Source: Desulfuromonadales bacterium
Lineage (GTDB): Bacteria > Desulfobacterota > Desulfuromonadia > Desulfuromonadales > BM103
NCBI GenBank assembly: GCA_030145195.1
Contig: JAQYVY010000027.1
Location: forward strand, 1 to 50,149
Direction of reading: 5' to 3'
DNA length: 50,149 bases
The notes under the pieces were generated by a model. That model saw nothing but the letters and a program-made list of their open reading frames with translations. It had not been told where the DNA came from and did not search any database. Below, piece after piece: positions 25,742-35,572 of the stretch. Position 1 is the stretch's first letter, and each line of letters opens with the position of its first letter. Made by a program: the position numbers and the translations under genes.

Positions 25742-27661
25742 CTAGTGATACAGCTTGCATTCTTCCTGAAGAAAACTAACAAAATCCGCAGGCGTCATCG
25801 GCTCCAAGTTTTCACCAGAACGATGTCGCGCGGTCACGGTGCCGGCAGCCACTTCCTGATCGCCGATCACCAGCATATAGGGAACTTTTTCCATCTGGGC
25901 TTCGCGGATCTTGAAGCCGAGCTTTTCATTACGTAAATCAGACTGTACGCGGACACCCTGTGAGCGCAACTCCTCACAAACTTGTTCGACGTAAGGGGCC
26001 TGATTATCAGTTACATTGAGAACCTTAACTTGTAGCGGAGCGATCCAGAGAGGAAAATTACCTGCGTAATGTTCTATCAAGACACCAACAAAACGTTCAA
26101 TGGCCCCCAGGATAACCCGGTGGACCATGACCGGCCGATGCTTCTCGCCGTCACTCCCAACATAAGAGAGATCAAACCTCTCAGGAAGTGTAAAATCGCA
26201 CTGGATTGTAGCACACTGCCACCTCCTGTCAAGAGCGTCTTTTAGCTTGATATCGATCTTCGGGCCATAGAAAGCACCATCACCTTCGTTGATTTCGTAA
26301 GGTAACCCGGTATCGTCGAGAGCGCTCTGTAAAGCATGGGTAGCACTCTCCCAATCTTGATCGGAACCGATCGCTTTTTCCGGGCGGGTCGAGATCTCCA
26401 GTTCGTACTCAAAACCAAAGATTCCCATGACATCCTGGACAAACTTGAGAACATTTTTAATCTCACCATCAAGCTGTTCTGGCATGCAGAGGATGTGGGC
26501 ATCATCCTGAGTGAAACCGCGCACGCGCAACAGGCCGTGCAGCACCCCGCTCTTTTCATGACGATGAACCGTTCCCAGTTCAAAATAACGTAAAGGCAGA
26601 TCGCGATAAGAACGCTTCTTCGACTTATAGATGAGCATATGCGCCAAACAGTTCATCGGCTTGATGCCGTAGCTCTGCTCATCAATTTCAGTGAAGTACA
26701 TGTTTTCGCGGTAGTTATCAAAATGTCCGGAGGTTTTCCAGAGCTCGGTGCGCAGAATCTGCGGACCCATAACGATATCGTAGCCACGCTTGAGGTGCTC
26801 GCGCCTCTCGAAATCTTCGAGAAGAGTCCTCAGCATTGCACCTTTTGGATGCCAGAGCACCATACCGGCACCGACCTCATCGCTGAAAGAGAAGAGATCC
26901 AACTCGCGACCGAGCTTGCGATGGTCACGTTTTTTGGCTTCCTCAATACGAAACAGGTACTGCTTGAGCTCCTTCTTGTCGGTGAAGGCTGTCGCATAAA
27001 TGCGCTGCAGCATGGCGTTCTTTTCATCACCACGCCAGTAGGCACCGGCCACGCTGGTCAATTTAAAGACCTTGAGCATGCCGGTTGACGGAATATGCGG
27101 GCCACGGCAGAGATCAACAAAGCTACCCTGACGATAAAGAGTCACCTCTTCGACATCGAGATCTTCGATCAACTCAACCTTATAATCTTCGCCCATTTCA
27201 CGGAACAGACTGATCGCATCAGCGCTCTTGATGACTTCACGCTCTATCGGCAGATTGGCCTTGGCCAGTTCCTTCATCTTCTGCTCGATCTTGTCGAACT
27301 CTTCCGGGCTGAAGGCATGAGAATCGCTAAAGAAATCATAATAAAAACCGGACTCAATCGCCGGACCGATGGTCACCTGAACTTCAGCACCGAACAGCTC
27401 CTTGACTGCGTGAGCCATAAGATGGGCTGTGGAATGACGATAAAGCTCAAGACCTTCGGGAGAGTTAAGTGTCACCAGACGCAGAGCAACATTGGAGTCA
27501 AGCGGAGTCGAGGCATCAACCAGGGTCTCGCCAATGTATGCAGCAACGGTCTGCCGGGCAAGCCCCTCGCCGATAGAACGAGCGACATCCATAGGAGTCG
27601 CACCTGCAGCAACTTCTTTAACGGTCCCGTCCGGCAATGTTATGTTCAGCATCGACATCAT
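25742..27661 (-). CDS. thrS: Threonyl-tRNA synthetase
   Basis: The 639-residue enzyme charges tRNA-Thr. It has an N-terminal TGS domain ([14 protein letters not shown]), an editing domain with [11 protein letters not shown] and the [12 protein letters not shown] block, and a class II core with zinc ligands in [27 protein letters not shown] motif follows, and the anticodon domain ends the protein. Three in-frame ATGs lie within four codons; the first, with AAGG upstream, is used. It heads the translation cluster. Confidence 0.98.
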   Translation of the reverse strand: MMSMLNITLPDGTVKEVAAGATPMDVARSIGEGLARQTVAAYIGETLVDASTPLDSNVALRLVTLNSPEGLELYRHSTAHLMAHAVKELFGAEVQVTIGPAIESGFYYDFFSDSHAFSPEEFDKIEQKMKELAKANLPIEREVIKSADAISLFREMGEDYKVELIEDLDVEEVTLYRQGSFVDLCRGPHIPSTGMLKVFKLTSVAGAYWRGDEKNAMLQRIYATAFTDKKELKQYLFRIEEAKKRDHRKLGRELDLFSFSDEVGAGMVLWHPKGAMLRTLLEDFERREHLKRGYDIVMGPQILRTELWKTSGHFDNYRENMYFTEIDEQSYGIKPMNCLAHMLIYKSKKRSYRDLPLRYFELGTVHRHEKSGVLHGLLRVRGFTQDDAHILCMPEQLDGEIKNVLKFVQDVMGIFGFEYELEISTRPEKAIGSDQDWESATHALQSALDDTGLPYEINEGDGAFYGPKIDIKLKDALDRRWQCATIQCDFTLPERFDLSYVGSDGEKHRPVMVHRVILGAIERFVGVLIEHYAGNFPLWIAPLQVKVLNVTDNQAPYVEQVCEELRSQGVRVQSDLRNEKLGFKIREAQMEKVPYMLVIGDQEVAAGTVTARHRSGENLEPMTPADFVSFLQEECKLYH

Positions 27662-27737
27662 GGTTCCTTCAACCTGAATCCGTGGGCAATCAACAAATTA
27701 AAGATTTGCTCGGTTGCTCACGAAGGCAGATTTAACG

Positions 27738-27762
27738 AAAAGAGGCATCCATGGATGCCTCT
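27738..27762 (-). terminator. Terminator downstream of tRNA-Val, in the thrS leader
   Basis: GAGGCATCC and GGATGCCTC pair perfectly and are followed on the minus strand by TTTTCGTT. It lies 21 bp after the tRNA and ~80 bp before thrS. It ends the tRNA transcript and could also limit read-through into thrS. Confidence 0.75.
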
Positions 27763-27782
27763 GCGTGACTTGGGTGAATTTT

Positions 27783-27857
27783 TGGTAGGCACGGACAGGA
27801 TTGAACTGTCGACCCCTACAGTGTCAGTGTAGTGCTCTCCCACTGAGCTACGCGCCT
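27783..27857 (-). tRNA. tRNA-Val (anticodon GAC)
   Basis: The 75-nt cloverleaf has acceptor AGGCGCG/CGTGCCT (one G-U), D arm GCTCAGTGGGAGAGC, anticodon stem CTACA/TGTAG with loop CTGACAC (anticodon GAC), and T arm GACAG/CTGTC. The discriminator is A and CCA is encoded. It decodes GUC and GUU. Confidence 0.96.
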
Positions 27858-28089
27858 GCACCCAAAATGCTGGATACATTTAACAAACGAGTCTCGCTCT
27901 GTCAAGCATTTTTCTTCGCAACTTCCGGTATTTGCTATAAGAAACAAGAGACGGCTAAAGAACGGAAATCCCCTGGCCGCAATATAACCGAGACAAGCCC
28001 AGATATCGAACATTAATTGGGTTCATCCTGTTGACTGTTTGCGATCGAAAAAACAGGCATAAAAGTTGAGGTCTGGCCATGTATTCTCC

Positions 28090-29445
28090 TTACTCAGGGA
28101 CCCCTTGTTTATCAACAATAAAGATTTGCCCCCCTTCTTGAGTCAATTGCCCTTTCAACACTCCACCCTCCCTGTGAACCGCTCGAACCTCGACACGCGC
28201 GCCAGCCAAAGCAGCCTTACCTGCAAACCGCACATCCAGGTAATTACGAGAGACTCCTTTCAACGTTCCGTCTTGAGAGGGATTTTCAACGACAACCTCC
28301 AGAATTTTACCAATAAACCCTTGTGCGAACAAAGCTTGTTTATGGGCGGCAAGTTGACGCAACCTCTCGGCCCTGCCCCGGCTGACATCCCCCGGAACCT
28401 GGTTTGACATAGCCGCTGCTGGGGTACCGGGCCGCTTACTGTAGGGGAAAACGTGCAGATCGGTAATGGGCAAGCTTTCGATCAGTCGAAAGGTGTTCTC
28501 GAACTCCTCTTCACTCTCGCCAGGGAAACCAGTAATTACATCAAGAGCGATGGCGGCGTCTGGCAGTTTTGCGCGGATTCGCTTGACCAGCTCGGCAAAG
28601 AAGGTGGTGTCGTAAGTTCGGCCCATCCGCTTGAGCACGGCATCATCACCGGCCTGTAAAGGTATATGGAAATGCGGACAGAGGATCGATGAAGCTACAA
28701 CCGCGTCTATCAGGGCCTCGGGAATTTCCGTCGGCTCAATCGAACCAAGGCGCAGGCGACAAAGTTTGGTTTCAGTTTCGATACGCTGCACCAGCTCAAA
28801 CAAAGAGGTCACCGGTTGCAGATCAGCGCCGTAGCCGCCGACATGGATGCCGGTGAGGACGACTTCCTGAAAACCGGCCTCAACCAATCCACGCACCTGG
28901 ACAACAACCTCATCCGGCAACGCTGAGCGACTGGCACCACGGGCATAGGGAATGATGCAGTAGCTACAAAAGGCGTCGCAACCGTTCTGGATCTGCACAA
29001 AGGCGCGACTGCGCCCGGCAAACGAGGTCAGCGGCGGCAGACAGACCGATTCAGCCTGACGGATATCGGAGACTTCGACTCTTGGTTGCGGATTTTCGGT
29101 GCGGAGATAAGCGAGCAGACGCTGCTTCTCTTCATTGCCAATCACCAGGCTGACGCCCGGCAGACTGCTGAGAGCGTCGGGATCGATCTGGGCATAACAG
29201 CCGGTAACAATCACCCGACAGCCGGGGTTGAGCCGTTGCGCCCGGCGAATCAGGTTGCGCGACTGGGCATCGGTGGCGCTGGTGACGGTACAGGTGTTAA
29301 CCACCACCAGCTCGGCGCCGGCATCAAAGGGAATCACCTGATAACCGGCGTCCGTCAGGATTTGCTGCATCGATGCCGATTCAAACTGGTTGGTTTTACA
29401 TCCCAGCGTCGCAAACGCAACGGTGGGGTTAGACGCAATGCTCAT
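28090..29445 (-). CDS. mtaB: tRNA t6A37 methylthiotransferase MtaB
   Basis: The 451-residue radical-SAM enzyme converts t6A37 to ms2t6A37 in tRNAs. The N-terminal UPF0004 domain supplies three cysteines ([20 protein letters not shown]) for one Fe-S cluster. The radical-SAM cluster motif is CDAFCSYC in [19 protein letters not shown], and a TRAM-like domain ends the protein. The N-terminal pattern and length fit MtaB rather than MiaB or RimO. It overlaps the mnmA stop by four bases (ATGA), so the two tRNA sulfur enzymes are translationally coupled. Confidence 0.94.
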   Translation of the reverse strand: MSIASNPTVAFATLGCKTNQFESASMQQILTDAGYQVIPFDAGAELVVVNTCTVTSATDAQSRNLIRRAQRLNPGCRVIVTGCYAQIDPDALSSLPGVSLVIGNEEKQRLLAYLRTENPQPRVEVSDIRQAESVCLPPLTSFAGRSRAFVQIQNGCDAFCSYCIIPYARGASRSALPDEVVVQVRGLVEAGFQEVVLTGIHVGGYGADLQPVTSLFELVQRIETETKLCRLRLGSIEPTEIPEALIDAVVASSILCPHFHIPLQAGDDAVLKRMGRTYDTTFFAELVKRIRAKLPDAAIALDVITGFPGESEEEFENTFRLIESLPITDLHVFPYSKRPGTPAAAMSNQVPGDVSRGRAERLRQLAAHKQALFAQGFIGKILEVVVENPSQDGTLKGVSRNYLDVRFAGKAALAGARVEVRAVHREGGVLKGQLTQEGGQIFIVDKQGVPE

Positions 29446-30548
29446 TGCTCGACACTCAGCACGGCTTTACAAATCCAGCCGCCACCGATCACGGCATCAC
29501 CTTCATAAAACACAGCTGCCTGCCCCGGAGTGACCCCCTTTTGCGGCTCGTGGAAATCGACTCGAACCGTACCATCTTCGAGCGGCGTTACGGTAACAGG
29601 AACCTCGTGGTGGCGATAGCGGATGCGACAAGTCGTTGGAAAGGGCGACGTGGGCGGCTCGATAAGCCAGTTGACGCCGGTGAGGTGACCAGCGCTGACC
29701 GCAAGATGCCGCTTCTCACCAACGACCACTTGATGGCTCTCGGCATTAATACCGACCACATAGAGCGGTTGCGGCCAAGAGAGACCGAGGCCGCGGCGCT
29801 GACCTATCGTGTAACGGTAAGTCCCCTGATGCTGTCCCAGCACCTGGCCGTCAACATACACGATCTCGCCGTTCATGGTTCCGGCGCCGCGTCGCTCTTC
29901 GAGAAAACGCACGTAGTCCCCATCGGGAACAAAGCAGATATCCTGACTTTCGGCCTTTTCCGCGACCCGCAAGCCGAGCCTGACGGCGTGACCCCGGACT
30001 TCTTCCTTGGTCATGCCCCCCAAGGGAAAACGCACGTACTGAAGCTGCTCCTGGGTCAGAGTGAAGAGAAAGTAGCTCTGATCCTTGTTGTCATCCAGGC
30101 CTTTGCGCAGAGCATAGCGGCCGTTTTGCTCGGTGACCTGAGCATAGTGGCCGGTGACCAGGTAATCGGCCTGCAACTCTAAGGCACGCCGCAGCAGAAT
30201 CTCGAATTTGAGCACCTGATTACAGAGCACGCAGGGGTTCGGCGTGAGGCCGTTAAAATAGTCGTCACAAAAGGGCTCAATCACTGCGGTTTCGAACTGC
30301 TTCTCGAAGTTGACCACGTAGAACGGGATATCGAGAGACTCAGCGACCCGCCGGGCATCGTAGACATCGTCGAGCGAACAGCAGGTGCCAGTGCCTTCAC
30401 CATGTTTTTCGGTAAAGCTCGAATAGTCCCAGACCTGCATGGTCATACCGATGACCTCGCAGCCCTGCTCTTTCAGCAAAGCCGCCGCCACCGACGAATC
30501 AACCCCGCCGCTCATAGCGACTACAACTCTTTTTCCTGGTTCTATCAT
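29442..30548 (-). CDS. mnmA: tRNA-specific 2-thiouridylase MnmA
   Basis: The 368-residue enzyme puts sulfur on U34 of Lys, Glu and Gln tRNAs. The PP-loop [13 protein letters not shown] binds ATP. The catalytic cysteines are in [12 protein letters not shown] and [12 protein letters not shown]. The sulfur comes from a cysteine desulfurase, and iscS lies three genes upstream. A terminator separates it from iscU, so it probably has its own promoter in that gap. Confidence 0.97.
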   Translation of the reverse strand: MIEPGKRVVVAMSGGVDSSVAAALLKEQGCEVIGMTMQVWDYSSFTEKHGEGTGTCCSLDDVYDARRVAESLDIPFYVVNFEKQFETAVIEPFCDDYFNGLTPNPCVLCNQVLKFEILLRRALELQADYLVTGHYAQVTEQNGRYALRKGLDDNKDQSYFLFTLTQEQLQYVRFPLGGMTKEEVRGHAVRLGLRVAEKAESQDICFVPDGDYVRFLEERRGAGTMNGEIVYVDGQVLGQHQGTYRYTIGQRRGLGLSWPQPLYVVGINAESHQVVVGEKRHLAVSAGHLTGVNWLIEPPTSPFPTTCRIRYRHHEVPVTVTPLEDGTVRVDFHEPQKGVTPGQAAVFYEGDAVIGGGWICKAVLSVEQ

Positions 30549-30615
30549 GGGCTATCGAATCCAAACTCCAGAGAAAGCTTCAACCGATCTTTGCTCTGTT
30601 TTAAATCTATAAATA

Positions 30616-30652
30616 GCAAAGAGAGCGACCTGAAACAGGTCACTCTCTTTGC
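30616..30652. terminator. Terminator hairpin between iscU and mnmA
   Basis: Arms GCAAAGAGAG-GACCTG and CAGGTC-CTCTCTTTGC pair almost perfectly around AAA. It lies 25 bp after the iscU stop. The T stretch on the minus strand is short (CTATTTAT), so termination may be partial. Confidence 0.7.
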
Positions 30653-30677
30653 TCGAAAGTGCCTTAACTACTTGATC

Positions 30678-31046
30678 CTAACCATTCTGTTCCCGGTAGT
30701 TTTTGATTGCCTCATGCAAAGCATCTGCAGCCAGGTTGGAACAGTGCATCTTCTGCGCGGGCAGACCATCAAGCGCCTCGGCAACCGCCTGGTTGCTAAG
30801 CTCCAACGCCTCTTCAATCGTCTTGCCGATCGCCATCTCGGTGACCATCGACGAGGTCGCGATCGCCGCACCGCAGCCAAAGGTCTTGAACTTGACGTCT
30901 TTGATAATATTGTCTTCGACCTTGAGGAAAATCTTCATAATATCGCCGCAGGAGGCGTTGCCGACTTCCCCCACGCCGTTAGCATCTTCAATTTCACCAA
31001 CGTTACGCGGGTTGGTGAAGTGGTCCATGACTTTATCTGTGTACAT
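30678..31046 (-). CDS. iscU: Fe-S cluster scaffold protein IscU
   Basis: The 122-residue scaffold builds Fe-S clusters with sulfur from the neighbouring desulfurase. The three cluster cysteines are in NASCGD, FKTFGCGAA and KMHCSNLA, and the N-terminus has the YTDKVMDHFTNPRNVG pattern. It stops where IscU stops, with no NifU C-terminal domains. AGGAG precedes the ATG. It follows iscS by 35 bp. Confidence 0.96.
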   Translation of the reverse strand: MYTDKVMDHFTNPRNVGEIEDANGVGEVGNASCGDIMKIFLKVEDNIIKDVKFKTFGCGAAIATSSMVTEMAIGKTIEEALELSNQAVAEALDGLPAQKMHCSNLAADALHEAIKNYREQNG

Positions 31047-31081
31047 ATGTGTCTCTCCTTATATGCAATTGAGCGTGATCG

Positions 31082-32296
31082 TCAGATCCGCTTGATTGTT
31101 TGACAGGTCTCACAATTGTCTGAAGTTCTCCCACAATTATACAGCGGGCTCATATCCCGAAGGCGTTGCACCGTGGCCGGCAAAACCTCTAGCACCTTAT
31201 CGATCTCTGCTGGCACCGTTTCCGGCCCCAGGCTGAAGCGGGTGCTGGAATGCGCGAGAGTGACTTCGACACACATGGCGCCCATAACGTGCGATGGCTC
31301 CAGCGAACCGGAAGTACAGGCCGAACCGGAAGAGGCGGCAATGCCATACATATCGAGATTCAGCAACAGCGATTCGCCTTCGATATAAGCAAAGCTGACG
31401 TTCAGCGTATTGGGCAGGCGCTGATCACGGTTCGGTGTGCCGTTGAGTTTGATGTCAGGCACCAAGGCGACTACGCCGTCTTCGAGCTTATCACGCAGCG
31501 CCCGGACCCGATGATAGTAGCTCTCCTGTTCTGCTCCGGCCATCTCGCATGCCAGCCCCAGACCAACGATTCCGGCCATATTCTGCGTGCCAGCGCGGCG
31601 GTTGCGCTCTTGATGACCACCATGCAGCAACGGCGTCATCCGCGTGCCGCGGCGTACATAGATGGCGCCAACCCCTTTAGGCGCGCCAAGCTTGTGCCCC
31701 GAGATGACCAGCAGGTCAACTTTGGCCTTCTGCACATCAACCGGCACCTTGCCGACAGCCTGAACCGCGTCGGTATGAAAACGAATATTGTATTTGCGGG
31801 CAATCGCGCCGATCTCTTCGATCGGGTAAATATTGCCGGTTTCGTTGTTGGCCCACATCACCGAAATCAGCACGGTCTTTTCGGTAATCGCTTTCTCCAT
31901 ATCATCCAGGTTCAGCTGGCCATCCTTATCGACCGGCAGATAGGTGACATCAAAGCCCTCTTTCTCCAGCGCCTGACAAGTCTCAAGCACAGCCGGATGC
32001 TCGACGGTGGTGGTGATGATATGGTTGCCCTTTTCCTTGAGCGCCCCGAGGGAGCCTTTGATCGCCATATTGTCGCCTTCGCTACCGCAGGAGACAAACA
32101 CGATCTCGGCTGGAGACGCATTGATAAAGGCAGCGACCTGTTCCCGAGCCTTCTCCAGCGCCCCGCCAACTTGGCGGCCCGCCCAATGCACACTCGAAGG
32201 GTTGCCGAACTGCTCTCGGTAAAATGGCAACATCGCCTCCAGCACCTCAGGCCTGACCGGTGAGGTCGCGTTATAATCAAGATAAATATGCTTCAC
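31082..32296 (-). CDS. iscS: Cysteine desulfurase (IscS/NifS)
   Basis: The PLP enzyme has 404 residues from the GTG at 32296, which has GGAGGAG nine bases upstream and begins KHIYLDYNATSPV as usual. The PLP lysine is in SGHKLGAPKGVG, and the catalytic cysteine loop is SSGSACTSGSLEPSHV. It releases sulfur from cysteine for IscU and probably MnmA. An odd C-terminal tail, CGRTSDNCETC, adds three cysteines after the usual SPLY end. Order cysE-iscR-iscS-iscU indicates one functional unit. Confidence 0.96.
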   Translation of the reverse strand: MKHIYLDYNATSPVRPEVLEAMLPFYREQFGNPSSVHWAGRQVGGALEKAREQVAAFINASPAEIVFVSCGSEGDNMAIKGSLGALKEKGNHIITTTVEHPAVLETCQALEKEGFDVTYLPVDKDGQLNLDDMEKAITEKTVLISVMWANNETGNIYPIEEIGAIARKYNIRFHTDAVQAVGKVPVDVQKAKVDLLVISGHKLGAPKGVGAIYVRRGTRMTPLLHGGHQERNRRAGTQNMAGIVGLGLACEMAGAEQESYYHRVRALRDKLEDGVVALVPDIKLNGTPNRDQRLPNTLNVSFAYIEGESLLLNLDMYGIAASSGSACTSGSLEPSHVMGAMCVEVTLAHSSTRFSLGPETVPAEIDKVLEVLPATVQRLRDMSPLYNCGRTSDNCETCQTIKRI

Positions 32297-32498
32297 TCTA
32301 GGTATCTCCTCCCACATAAATAATTTGGTAATTTGTTCTGTAACAATTCTCTAACATGAAGATGATCAGCCCGAGTCAAGAAAACTTTGCCACAAAAGGA
32401 CGCAGTGAAAACGTAATTTTAAAAAATGTTTTCTCTGTGCCTTCGTGTCTCTGTGCCATCGTGTCTCTGTGGCAAGCCTTTGACTTTGTCGTGCAGAG
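32297..32498. other. iscR-iscS gap with repeat element
   Basis: This 202-bp gap inside the cysE-isc cluster contains the inverted-repeat element at 32387-32475 and the iscS ribosome site. No gene is visible. Confidence 0.5.
32387..32475. repeat. Intergenic inverted-repeat element A
   Basis: TTGCCACA (32387-32394) and TGTGGCAA (32468-32475) bound the element. The right arm is built of repeated words such as CTTCGTGTCTCTGTG and ATCGTGTCTCTGTGG. It resembles the CTTTGCG-type elements elsewhere in the window. It lies between iscR and iscS. Confidence 0.55.
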
Positions 32499-32936
32499 TC
32501 ATTTTTTTATCTGCTTCAAATCCAAATTCTGTTGCGCCTCAGCGGTCAGATCCGCCAAGGTGATTGAGCCCAGAAACTGCCGGATTTTCTCACCGAGACC
32601 GTGCCAGACACTGTGCGTGACACAATGGTCGTCGCAAGCGCAACCATTCTGTTGGTCCATACACGAAACCGGCACCAAAGATTCTTCGACGCTATCGATG
32701 ATTTGATCGACCTGAATCTCCTGTGCGGGCCGTGACAGCATATAGCCGCCACCAGGACCACGAACACTCGTGACGATATCTCCGCGCCGCAACTTAACGA
32801 ACAGTTGCTCAAGATAAGCCAACGAGATCGACTCGCGAGCAGAAATATCCTTGAGAGAAACAGGTTTTCCCGCTGAGTGCAAATCCAGGTTCACCATGGC
32901 TCGCACCGCGTATTGGGCTTTGGTTGACATCCGCAT
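32499..32936 (-). CDS. iscR: Rrf2-family regulator IscR
   Basis: The 145-residue regulator has the Rrf2 winged helix (MSTKAQYAVRAMVNLDLHS, SVRGPGGGYMLSRP). The cysteines of the Fe-S sensing loop are in SCMDQQNGCACDDHC, spaced like the 2Fe-2S ligands of IscR. It should repress the isc genes when its cluster is loaded (established for E. coli). It lies 8 bp after cysE and before iscS, so it controls its own operon most likely. Confidence 0.94.
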   Translation of the reverse strand: MRMSTKAQYAVRAMVNLDLHSAGKPVSLKDISARESISLAYLEQLFVKLRRGDIVTSVRGPGGGYMLSRPAQEIQVDQIIDSVEESLVPVSCMDQQNGCACDDHCVTHSVWHGLGEKIRQFLGSITLADLTAEAQQNLDLKQIKK

Positions 32937-32944
32937 AGGTCGCC

Positions 32945-33724
32945 CTACTCTACCTTGTCGCTACGTGACGACTTGGCAGGCGTTGCGGGTTTCTTCACAG
33001 CCTTCTTCGCAACAGACAACTTGGCAGGCGTGCGCTTGGCGGCTGGCTTGGCTTTCGGCTTGGGCTCTTGCTCTTCGAGTCGTGCGCTCAGGATCTGGAC
33101 TTTCTTCTCTAAAGAGCGAATCTGATCAAAGAGACAACTAATCGCCTTGGCTTCCGGGTCGGGAAGATCGCCATGCTGCAGATCAGGGCGTTCATCAGTC
33201 TCCGGCTTGGCCTCCTGAAGTACGGCGCGCCCAGGGATTCCGACAACGGTAGCGTTCTCAGGGACCGCCTTAACCACCACCGAGTTAGAACCGATCTTGG
33301 CCCCTTTGCCAACGGTAAACGGACCAAGCACCTTCGCGCCGGAACCAATCACAACATTATCTTCCAACGTCGGATGACGTTTGACCTTATCCCAGGTCAC
33401 GCCGCCCAAGGTGACGCCATGATAAAGAGTCACGTTATTGCCGATCTCGGCGGTTTCACCGATCACAACGCCCATGCCGTGATCAATAAAAAACTGCTCG
33501 CCGATCTGGGCACCGGGGTGAATCTCGATACCGGTCAGAAAACGACCGATATGGGAGGTAAAACGACCCAGAAAATAGCATTTACGGAGCCACAACCAGT
33601 GCGCCACCCGATAGAACCAAACGGCATGCAGACCAGGATAACAGAAAAATATTTCCAGAACGCTACGCGCAGCAGGATCCCGATCAAATACCGAATTAAT
33701 GTCTTCACGGATTTTATTGAACAC
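32945..33724 (-). CDS. cysE: Serine O-acetyltransferase
   Basis: The 259-residue enzyme starts at GTG 33724 with AGGGAG eight bases before it. It makes O-acetylserine, the precursor of cysteine. The N-terminal helical region ([20 protein letters not shown]) leads to a left-handed beta helix of hexapeptide repeats ([40 protein letters not shown]). The catalytic DH is in IDHG. The last ~45 residues are an unusual Lys/Ala/Pro-rich tail after a short coiled coil. Position before iscR links cysteine supply with its use by IscS. Confidence 0.95.
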   Translation of the reverse strand: MFNKIREDINSVFDRDPAARSVLEIFFCYPGLHAVWFYRVAHWLWLRKCYFLGRFTSHIGRFLTGIEIHPGAQIGEQFFIDHGMGVVIGETAEIGNNVTLYHGVTLGGVTWDKVKRHPTLEDNVVIGSGAKVLGPFTVGKGAKIGSNSVVVKAVPENATVVGIPGRAVLQEAKPETDERPDLQHGDLPDPEAKAISCLFDQIRSLEKKVQILSARLEEQEPKPKAKPAAKRTPAKLSVAKKAVKKPATPAKSSRSDKVE

Positions 33725-33797
33725 GCTAATATCTCCCTCTCTGTGATAGAGCCAGAGCGACATGACAGCTACCCGCCATCCACTTGACGTGCCTAAA

Positions 33798-33826
33798 GGG
33801 ATAACATACCTGAGTAAAACTGTCAA
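33798..33826 (-). promoter_or_regulatory. Candidate promoter of the cysE-isc operon
   Basis: On the minus strand a perfect -35 TTGACA (33826-33821) is followed after 17 bases by TATCCC (33803-33798), a poor -10. It lies ~75 bp before the cysE start. The bases between include TGA...TCA, a weak half match to an Rrf2 dyad. IscR control is a guess. Confidence 0.35.
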
Positions 33827-33947
33827 TTACTTTAGAGGGGGTTTATTGTGAATTATTACAGGCATGTAACCGAGGCCAAAGCGGTAAAAATTAAAGCCGA
33901 TAATTGAATTGCTGTTGCGTTACTCTCAAAACTCAACAGACAACAGG

Positions 33948-35456
33948 TCAAAGAAACATCTGATAAGCAGCGTTCTCGGTTTCTTCGACGTAACGATAAC
34001 CAAGGCTATTGAGGAATCCACCCAAAGCAGCTTCCTGACGCGATGGGAGCTCCAGACCAATCAGCACTCGGCCAAAGTCTCCACCCTGAATTCGATAATG
34101 AAAGAGAGAAATATTCCAGTCGGCACCCATGGTGGCGAGGAAGCGAGCTAAAGCGCCAGGACGTTCTGGGAACCAGAAGCGATAGAGCTTTTCATTACGG
34201 ACGTCAGCGGAACGGCCACCGACCATATAGCGCACGTGAGTTTTGGCCAGTTCATTATCGGTCAAATCAACATTATCAAAACCCTGCTCAGTCAACTGCT
34301 CACGGAAAGCCAGGCGTTGTTCATCACCATTAATGGCAATACCGACGAAAATGTATGCGGCCTTACGCCCGGACAGTCGATAATTAAATTCGGTAATATT
34401 TCGCTCGCCGATCACTTCGCGACAAAAACGGTAGAGCGCCCCCGGTTCCTCGGGAATCGTCACGGCAAAGAGTGCTTCTTGCTTCTCACCAATCAAAGTC
34501 CGCTCAGCAACATAGCGCAGTCGATCAAAGTTCATGTTGGCGCCGGAGTTAATCGCGATCAGGGTTTGCCCTGTGACCTGACGCTCGTTCACATATTTTT
34601 TCAGCCCGGCCAAGGCCAGCGCTCCAGCAGGCTCGACGATAGAACGAGTCGCCTGGTAGACGCTCTTGATTGAACTGCAGATTTCATCGACGTCAACCCG
34701 GATGATCTCATCAACATGCTTGCGACAGATGTCGAAAGTCAGGCGACCAACCTCACGCACAGCCACGCCATCAGCAAAGATTCCGACGGTATCGAGCTTA
34801 ACGCGATGGCCCGCCTCCAGAGAACGTGCCATGGCGTCGCTATCGACCGGCTCAACCCCGATGACCTTGACCTCCGGGCAGAGCGATTTCAAAAAGACCG
34901 CCATCCCGGCAATCAGGCCTCCACCGCCAACCGGGATGAAGACCGCGTCCATATTGCCGGAGCTTTGGCGTAGCAGTTCATTGGCGATCGTGCCCTGCCC
35001 GGCGATGACTAAGTTATCATCAAAGGGCGGAATAAAAACCATGCCGTTCTGGGTCACCAGATACGCGCAATGTTCGGCCGCTTCTGAATAGTTGTCGCCA
35101 AAGAGAACCACCTTGGCACCATAAGACTTGACCGCAGAGACCTTGATCGCAGGCGTCGTCACGGGCATCACGATGATGGTTTCGATGCCGAGTTTCTGCC
35201 CGGAGAATGCGACCCCCTGAGCATGGTTGCCAGCGGAAGCGGTGATCACGCCCTTCTCCCGCTCTGCCGCGGTGAGATGCGCAATCCGATTATAGGCACC
35301 ACGGATTTTAAAAGAGAACACCGGCTGGAGATCCTCGCGCTTAAGCAGCACGCGATTATTCAGCATCTCCGACAAGACAACCGCTTCTTCGAGCGGTGTT
35401 TCAATGGCGACAGCGTAAACCTTGGAGGTCAATATTTGTTTGAGCATTTTCTGCAT
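33948..35456 (-). CDS. ilvA: Threonine ammonia-lyase, biosynthetic
   Basis: The 502-residue PLP enzyme starts at 35456 and makes 2-oxobutanoate from threonine, the first step to isoleucine. The PLP lysine is in FSFKIRGAYNR, with SAGNHAQGVAFS and GGGGLIAGMA around the cofactor. Two C-terminal ACT-like domains (about residues 330-500; EEPGALYRFCREVIG and ERPGALARFLATMG) mark the allosterically regulated biosynthetic form. The repeat pair B lies upstream. Confidence 0.96.
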   Translation of the reverse strand: MQKMLKQILTSKVYAVAIETPLEEAVVLSEMLNNRVLLKREDLQPVFSFKIRGAYNRIAHLTAAEREKGVITASAGNHAQGVAFSGQKLGIETIIVMPVTTPAIKVSAVKSYGAKVVLFGDNYSEAAEHCAYLVTQNGMVFIPPFDDNLVIAGQGTIANELLRQSSGNMDAVFIPVGGGGLIAGMAVFLKSLCPEVKVIGVEPVDSDAMARSLEAGHRVKLDTVGIFADGVAVREVGRLTFDICRKHVDEIIRVDVDEICSSIKSVYQATRSIVEPAGALALAGLKKYVNERQVTGQTLIAINSGANMNFDRLRYVAERTLIGEKQEALFAVTIPEEPGALYRFCREVIGERNITEFNYRLSGRKAAYIFVGIAINGDEQRLAFREQLTEQGFDNVDLTDNELAKTHVRYMVGGRSADVRNEKLYRFWFPERPGALARFLATMGADWNISLFHYRIQGGDFGRVLIGLELPSRQEAALGGFLNSLGYRYVEETENAAYQMFL

Positions 35457-35572
35457 GGTTTCGGTTCCAGGCCAGCGAGGGTTACAGCGAAAGCCAAACA
35501 ATATGCGGAAGTGACTGAAATTTCAACATGAAACCACAGACAAATCTCGGGCAAAGGCAAATAATCAAACCA

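Noticed and set aside
31082-32296. Nitrogen-fixation NifS/NifU pair
   Set aside because: The scaffold is a short IscU without NifU domains, an iscR is present, and no nif genes are nearby.
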